Origin: Actinomycetota bacterium
Lineage (GTDB): Bacteria; Actinomycetota; Actinomycetes; Mycobacteriales; Micromonosporaceae
Length of the DNA: 7,221 nt
Direction of reading: 5' to 3'
NCBI GenBank assembly: GCA_005885115.1
Contig: VAXX01000137.1
Coordinates: 1 to 7,221 of the forward strand
Shown here: piece after piece, positions 4,287 through 7,221 of the stretch
Layout: every line of letters begins with the position of its first letter
Numbering within the stretch: position 1 is the stretch's first letter
Program-made: the position numbers and the translations under genes
The notes under the pieces: generated by a model
The model's database searches: none
Told to the model about the DNA's origin: nothing
What the model saw: only the letters and a program-made list of their open reading frames with translations

Positions 4287-7122
4287 CCGGCGTTGGCTGG
4301 CCGGGGCCGGCGTGGCGGTCGCCCTCGGCGCCGTCGTGGTGGTGCTGGTCCGGGCACCGGTACCGGCGGTCTCCGGCCCGAGTACGGCCGCGCTCACCGG
4401 TCCGGAGTCGATGCCGCACAGCCACGTGATGATGGCCGCCTCGAACGGGCCGGTACCGGTCGGGGGTACGGCGTCGTCCGCGGGCGGCTACTCCTTCGTC
4501 GTCACGTCAGAGTCACCGTTCACCTTTCACATCGCCGGACCCGGTGGCGCGGCGGTGACCCGGTTCGCGGTGGTGCACGACAGGCCGCTGCACCTGATCG
4601 TGGTACGCCGTGACCTGTCGGGCTTCCAGCACGTACACCCGACGATGGCGGCGGACGGGACGTGGACGTACCCGTTGACGTTGCCGGCGCCGGGGACGTA
4701 CCGGGCGTACGCCGACTTCACCGCGACCGACGCCGCCGGCCGGCAGAGCGCGGTCGTGCTCGGTGTTGACTTGGCCGACGGGGTTGCCGCTCCGCGTGCG
4801 TTGCCGGCGCCGTCCACTGTGGACAGTGTGGACGGGCTGACCGTCTCGTACGAGGGACCGCTGACCGTCGGGGTGGCCGAACCGTTGCTGTTCCACGTCT
4901 CCCGGGACGGCGTACCGGTCGCCGTACAGCCGTACCTCGGCGCGTACGGGCACCTGACGATGCTGCGCCGGGACGATCTGGCGTACCTGCACATCCACCC
5001 GGAGCCCGACCTCGTGGGCGGGGCCGCCAAGTTCTGGGTGGCCGCCCCGTCCGCCGGTACCTACCGGATGTTCCTCAACGTCCGGGTCGACAGCGTCGTA
5101 CACACCGCCGGGTTCACCGTGGTCAACTTCGCCACCGAGACGGCGCGCGTGTCGTACCCGCCGTCGGTGGCGCTGGCCGACCTCGTACGGGTGGTCGAGG
5201 CGACCGGGTACACCGCGGGCGTGGTACGGGAACCGGCACCCCTCGCGCCCCGGCTCGCGGTCGCCGTCGCGGCGACGATTCCGTTGCTGGTACTCACGAT
5301 GGGCTTCCCGGGTCGGCTCCCGTGGCTCGCCGTCGCGCTCGCCCTGCCGGTGGTCACCTGGGCCGCCTGGCCCTTCCACCGGGCCGCGCTGGTGAACCTG
5401 CGGCACGGCGCCACCACCATGGACACGCTGATCTCGTTGGGTGTCACGGTCTCCACCACGTGGAGCCTCGTCGCGCTGGTCCGCGGCGGCGACCTGTACG
5501 TCGAGGTCGGCGCCGTGCTCACCACGTTCCTGCTGGCCGGCCGGTACGCCGAGGCGCGCGCCAAGACCCGGGCCGGCTCAGCGATCCGGGCGCTGGCCAC
5601 CCTCGGGGCGCGGGAGGCGGCGGTACTGCGTGACGGAGTGGAGACCCGGGTGCCGATCGCGGCGCTGCGGGTCGGGGACCTGTTCGTGGTACGCCCGGGG
5701 GAGAAGGTCGCCACCGACGGGGAGGTCGTCGAGGGTACGAGCGCGGTCGATCTGAGCCTGCTGACCGGGGAGAGCGCACCGGTGGAGGTACGCGCCGGGG
5801 ACGCGGTCACCGGGGCGGCCGTGAACGTCGGCGGGCGGCTGGTCGTCCGGGCCACCCGGGTCGGGGCGGACACCCAACTGGCCCGGATCGGCCGGCTGGT
5901 CGCGGCGGCGCAGTCCGGCAAGGCACCGGTACAACGGTTGGCCGACCGGGTGTCGGCGGTCTTCGTGCCGGCGGTACTCGGGATCGCCGTACTCACCTTC
6001 GCCGGCTGGCTTCTTGCCGGGGCACCGGTCGGGCGGGCGGTCACGGTGGCGGTCGCCGTCCTCATCGTCGCCTGCCCGTGCGCGTTGGGCCTGGCGACCC
6101 CGACCGCGCTGCTCGTGGGTACCGGTCGGGGAGCGCAGCTCGGCATCCTGGTACGCGGTCCGGAAGTCCTGGAGGCCACCCGCCGGGTGGACACCATCGT
6201 GCTCGACAAGACCGGGACCGTGACGACCGGCCAGATGTCGGTCGTCCACGTATCCGACGGGGTACTGCCCTACGCCGCCGCCGTCGAGCACGCGGCCGAA
6301 CACCCGATCGCGCGGGCGATCGCGGCCGCCGGACCCCAACCGCCGTTGCCCGTCACCGGTTTCGCCGCGCTGCCGGGGCTCGGCGCCCGGGGTACCGTCG
6401 ACGGGCACGACGTCCTCGTCGGGCGGCCCGCTCTCCTTGCGGCACAAGGGATCGCGGTACCGGACGGGTGCGCCGGCATCGTCGTGGCGTGGGACGGTCG
6501 GTACCGGGGTTCGGTCACCGTCTCCGATACCGTCCGGCCGACCTCGGCGCAAGCGGTACGCCGCTGCACCGAACTCGGGCTGCGACCGGTGCTGCTGACC
6601 GGGGACACCGGATCCATCGCGCGGGAGGTGGCCGCGCAGGTCGGCATCGAAGACGTCGTCGCGGAGGTGCTCCCGGCGGAGAAAGTGGCTGTCGTACAAC
6701 GGCTTCAGGCCCAGGGGCGGGTCGTCGCCATGGTCGGCGACGGGGTCAACGACGCCGCCGCGTTGGCCGCGGCGGACCTGGGCATCGCGATGGGCACCGG
6801 TACCGACGTCGCGATCGAGGCGGGGGACCTGACGCTGGTACGCGCGGACCTGCTCGCCGCCGTGGACGCGATCCGGCTCTCGCGCGCCACCCTGCGTACC
6901 ATCAAAGGGAATCTGTTCTGGGCCTTCCCATGGCGCTGTCCAGCGTCTTCGTCGTCACCAACAGCCTGCGCCTGTTCCGCTTCGGCCGCTGACGGCGGTC
7001 AGGAGTGGCTGGGCGTCGCGGGCGCGGGGGTGACCCAGCCGGGACCGGGGAACGGCCCCCGCTGGAAACGCGGTCCCGGATACGGGCCGACCATCCGGCC
7101 GTGCCGGAACCCCGGTCCGTGA
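4273..7122 (+). CDS. Copper P1B-type ATPase (CopA-like) fused to an extracytoplasmic His-rich domain, with damaged C-terminus
   Basis: The open frame gives 949 residues. Residues 8-27 are a membrane anchor. Residues 28-283 form a secreted beta-rich domain with His motifs (MPHSHVMM at 47-54, QHVHP at 119-123, HLTM and LHIHP at 227-243), probably binding metal. At residue 285 it passes directly into the second half of a CopA HMA domain ([12 protein letters not shown]), whose TCxxC half is missing. The ATPase then follows: helices at about 328-425, TGE 498-500, CPC 601-603 in helix 4, DKTGT 645-649, HP 677-678, TGDT 776-779 (normally TGDN) and GDGVND 822-827. It would export Cu(I). After WAF (residues 883-885) the frame is wrong: helix 5 is missing and the last helix is encoded in another frame ending at 6992. 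ATG 4273 overlaps copZ. The family is certain; whether this product functions is doubtful. Confidence 0.8.
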   Translation: MRWPDRRWLAGAGVAVALGAVVVVLVRAPVPAVSGPSTAALTGPESMPHSHVMMAASNGPVPVGGTASSAGGYSFVVTSESPFTFHIAGPGGAAVTRFAVVHDRPLHLIVVRRDLSGFQHVHPTMAADGTWTYPLTLPAPGTYRAYADFTATDAAGRQSAVVLGVDLADGVAAPRALPAPSTVDSVDGLTVSYEGPLTVGVAEPLLFHVSRDGVPVAVQPYLGAYGHLTMLRRDDLAYLHIHPEPDLVGGAAKFWVAAPSAGTYRMFLNVRVDSVVHTAGFTVVNFATETARVSYPPSVALADLVRVVEATGYTAGVVREPAPLAPRLAVAVAATIPLLVLTMGFPGRLPWLAVALALPVVTWAAWPFHRAALVNLRHGATTMDTLISLGVTVSTTWSLVALVRGGDLYVEVGAVLTTFLLAGRYAEARAKTRAGSAIRALATLGAREAAVLRDGVETRVPIAALRVGDLFVVRPGEKVATDGEVVEGTSAVDLSLLTGESAPVEVRAGDAVTGAAVNVGGRLVVRATRVGADTQLARIGRLVAAAQSGKAPVQRLADRVSAVFVPAVLGIAVLTFAGWLLAGAPVGRAVTVAVAVLIVACPCALGLATPTALLVGTGRGAQLGILVRGPEVLEATRRVDTIVLDKTGTVTTGQMSVVHVSDGVLPYAAAVEHAAEHPIARAIAAAGPQPPLPVTGFAALPGLGARGTVDGHDVLVGRPALLAAQGIAVPDGCAGIVVAWDGRYRGSVTVSDTVRPTSAQAVRRCTELGLRPVLLTGDTGSIAREVAAQVGIEDVVAEVLPAEKVAVVQRLQAQGRVVAMVGDGVNDAAALAAADLGIAMGTGTDVAIEAGDLTLVRADLLAAVDAIRLSRATLRTIKGNLFWAFPWRCPASSSSPTACACSASAADGGQEWLGVAGAGVTQPGPGNGPRWKRGPGYGPTIRPCRNPGP
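5107..5130 (+). other. Fusion junction between the secreted domain and the truncated HMA domain
   Basis: Upstream codons encode the end of the secreted domain (VVHTAGFTV); downstream codons encode the NFATETARV strand of a CopA HMA domain. In related ATPases this strand follows the TCxxC helix by about 20-25 residues. Here the stop of the first gene, any spacer, and the start and CxxC of the second are all absent. An in-frame deletion is the simplest reading. Confidence 0.6.
6928..6992 (+). other. Out-of-frame C-terminal helix of the copper ATPase
   Basis: Starting with ATG 6930, the frame two bases off the main ATPase frame encodes [18 protein letters not shown], then GR and TGA at 6990-6992. 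This is the classic last helix of CopA with its copper-binding MxxSS motif. In intact relatives, about 20 residues containing the helix 5 YN motif separate WAF from this segment; here only two bases do. The deletion therefore removed a length of 3n+1 bases. The stop at 6992 is six bases short of the end of the convergent gene. Confidence 0.75.
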
Positions 7123-7221
7123 CCGGTGACGTGCCCCGCGACGAAGCCGATCCCGCCACCGATCACGCAGCCGATCAGCAGACCGACGAGCCCGATCAGC
7201 AGCAGCGGCAGCCATCGGGGG
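6999..7221 (-). CDS. Small membrane protein, N-terminus outside the window (partial)
   Basis: A minus-strand frame is open from the window edge to TGA at 7001-6999, giving at least 73 residues. It starts with a hydrophobic helix ([16 protein letters not shown]), continues with a glycine-rich segment ([10 protein letters not shown]), and ends in a Gly/Pro/Arg/Phe-rich tail ([19 protein letters not shown], then FPGPGW). Third positions are mostly G or C. It is convergent with the copper ATPase, whose frame-restored stop at 6992 lies six bases away. The uninterrupted ATPase frame to 7122 would instead run 124 bases into it. I do not recognise a family. Its start codon must lie beyond 7221. Confidence 0.6.
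   Translation of the reverse strand, partial: PRWLPLLLIGLVGLLIGCVIGGGIGFVAGHVTGHGPGFRHGRMVGPYPGPRFQRGPFPGPGWVTPAPATPSHS

Noticed and set aside
5061..6209. 382-residue open frame on the minus strand opposite the copper ATPase
   Set aside because: Ser/Thr/Arg-rich shadow of conserved ATPase codons; no independent signal.
5578..6699. 373-residue minus-strand open frame opposite the ATPase catalytic domains
   Set aside because: Arg/Asp/Gly-rich low-complexity shadow with no start signal.
6993..7122. C-terminal extension of the ATPase to the stop at 7122
   Set aside because: The Ser/Pro/Gly-rich sequence after 6928 is unlike any P-type ATPase end. It overlaps the minus-strand gene and is explained by the frameshift.

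Overview
The window is very GC-rich with strong G/C preference at third codon positions, Shine-Dalgarno-led genes and GTG starts, so it is almost certainly from a high-GC actinomycete. The frequent GTAC tetranucleotide (GTA valine and TAC tyrosine contexts) and the gene families suggest Micromonosporaceae, but that family-level placement is an inference. I see no tRNA, rRNA, CRISPR array or insertion sequence, and no gene-free stretch longer than about 220 bases.

Layout. (1) Positions 161-1137, plus strand: a two-gene toxin-antitoxin module, with an excisionase-like HTH antitoxin overlapping a PIN-domain toxin by ATGA. Three 9-bp direct repeats lie just before the antitoxin start. The module is poor in GTAC compared with the rest of the window, which hints at separate ancestry. 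(2) Positions 1248-2405, minus strand: a regulatory-type protein with a PIN/NYN-like N-terminal domain, a zinc-ribbon-like middle and a C-terminal FHA domain. Its last part appears frameshifted; the likely true end is at 1358, close to a hairpin at 1296-1321. (3) Positions 2465-2974, plus strand: a small four-helix membrane protein of unknown function, divergent from the FHA gene. (4) Positions 2977-3981, minus strand: a secreted coiled-coil plus NlpC/P60 peptidoglycan hydrolase. (5) Positions 4025-4286 and onward, plus strand: a copper operon, with a CsoR-like palindrome, a CopZ-type chaperone, and then a long frame joining an extracytoplasmic His-rich domain to a CopA-type copper P1B-ATPase. 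(6) Positions 6999-7221, minus strand: the 3' end of a small membrane protein gene that runs off the window.

The most striking point is the copper ATPase frame. It looks like two ancestral genes joined by a deletion that removed the CxxC half of the ATPase's HMA domain. A second deletion near 6927 removes transmembrane helix 5 (including the YN motif) and throws the last helix out of frame. The joined product would also have an impossible topology: a domain outside the membrane leads straight into helices that must start inside. With the FHA frameshift, there are three apparent lesions in 7 kb. Either this locus is decaying or the sequence or assembly carries deletions. Read checking would decide which.

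Functionally, the copper genes would work as chaperone, surface metal-binding protein and exporter under a copper-sensing CsoR repressor, which is not encoded here. The operator is centred between the copper operon and the divergent NlpC/P60 gene, so the two may share control.
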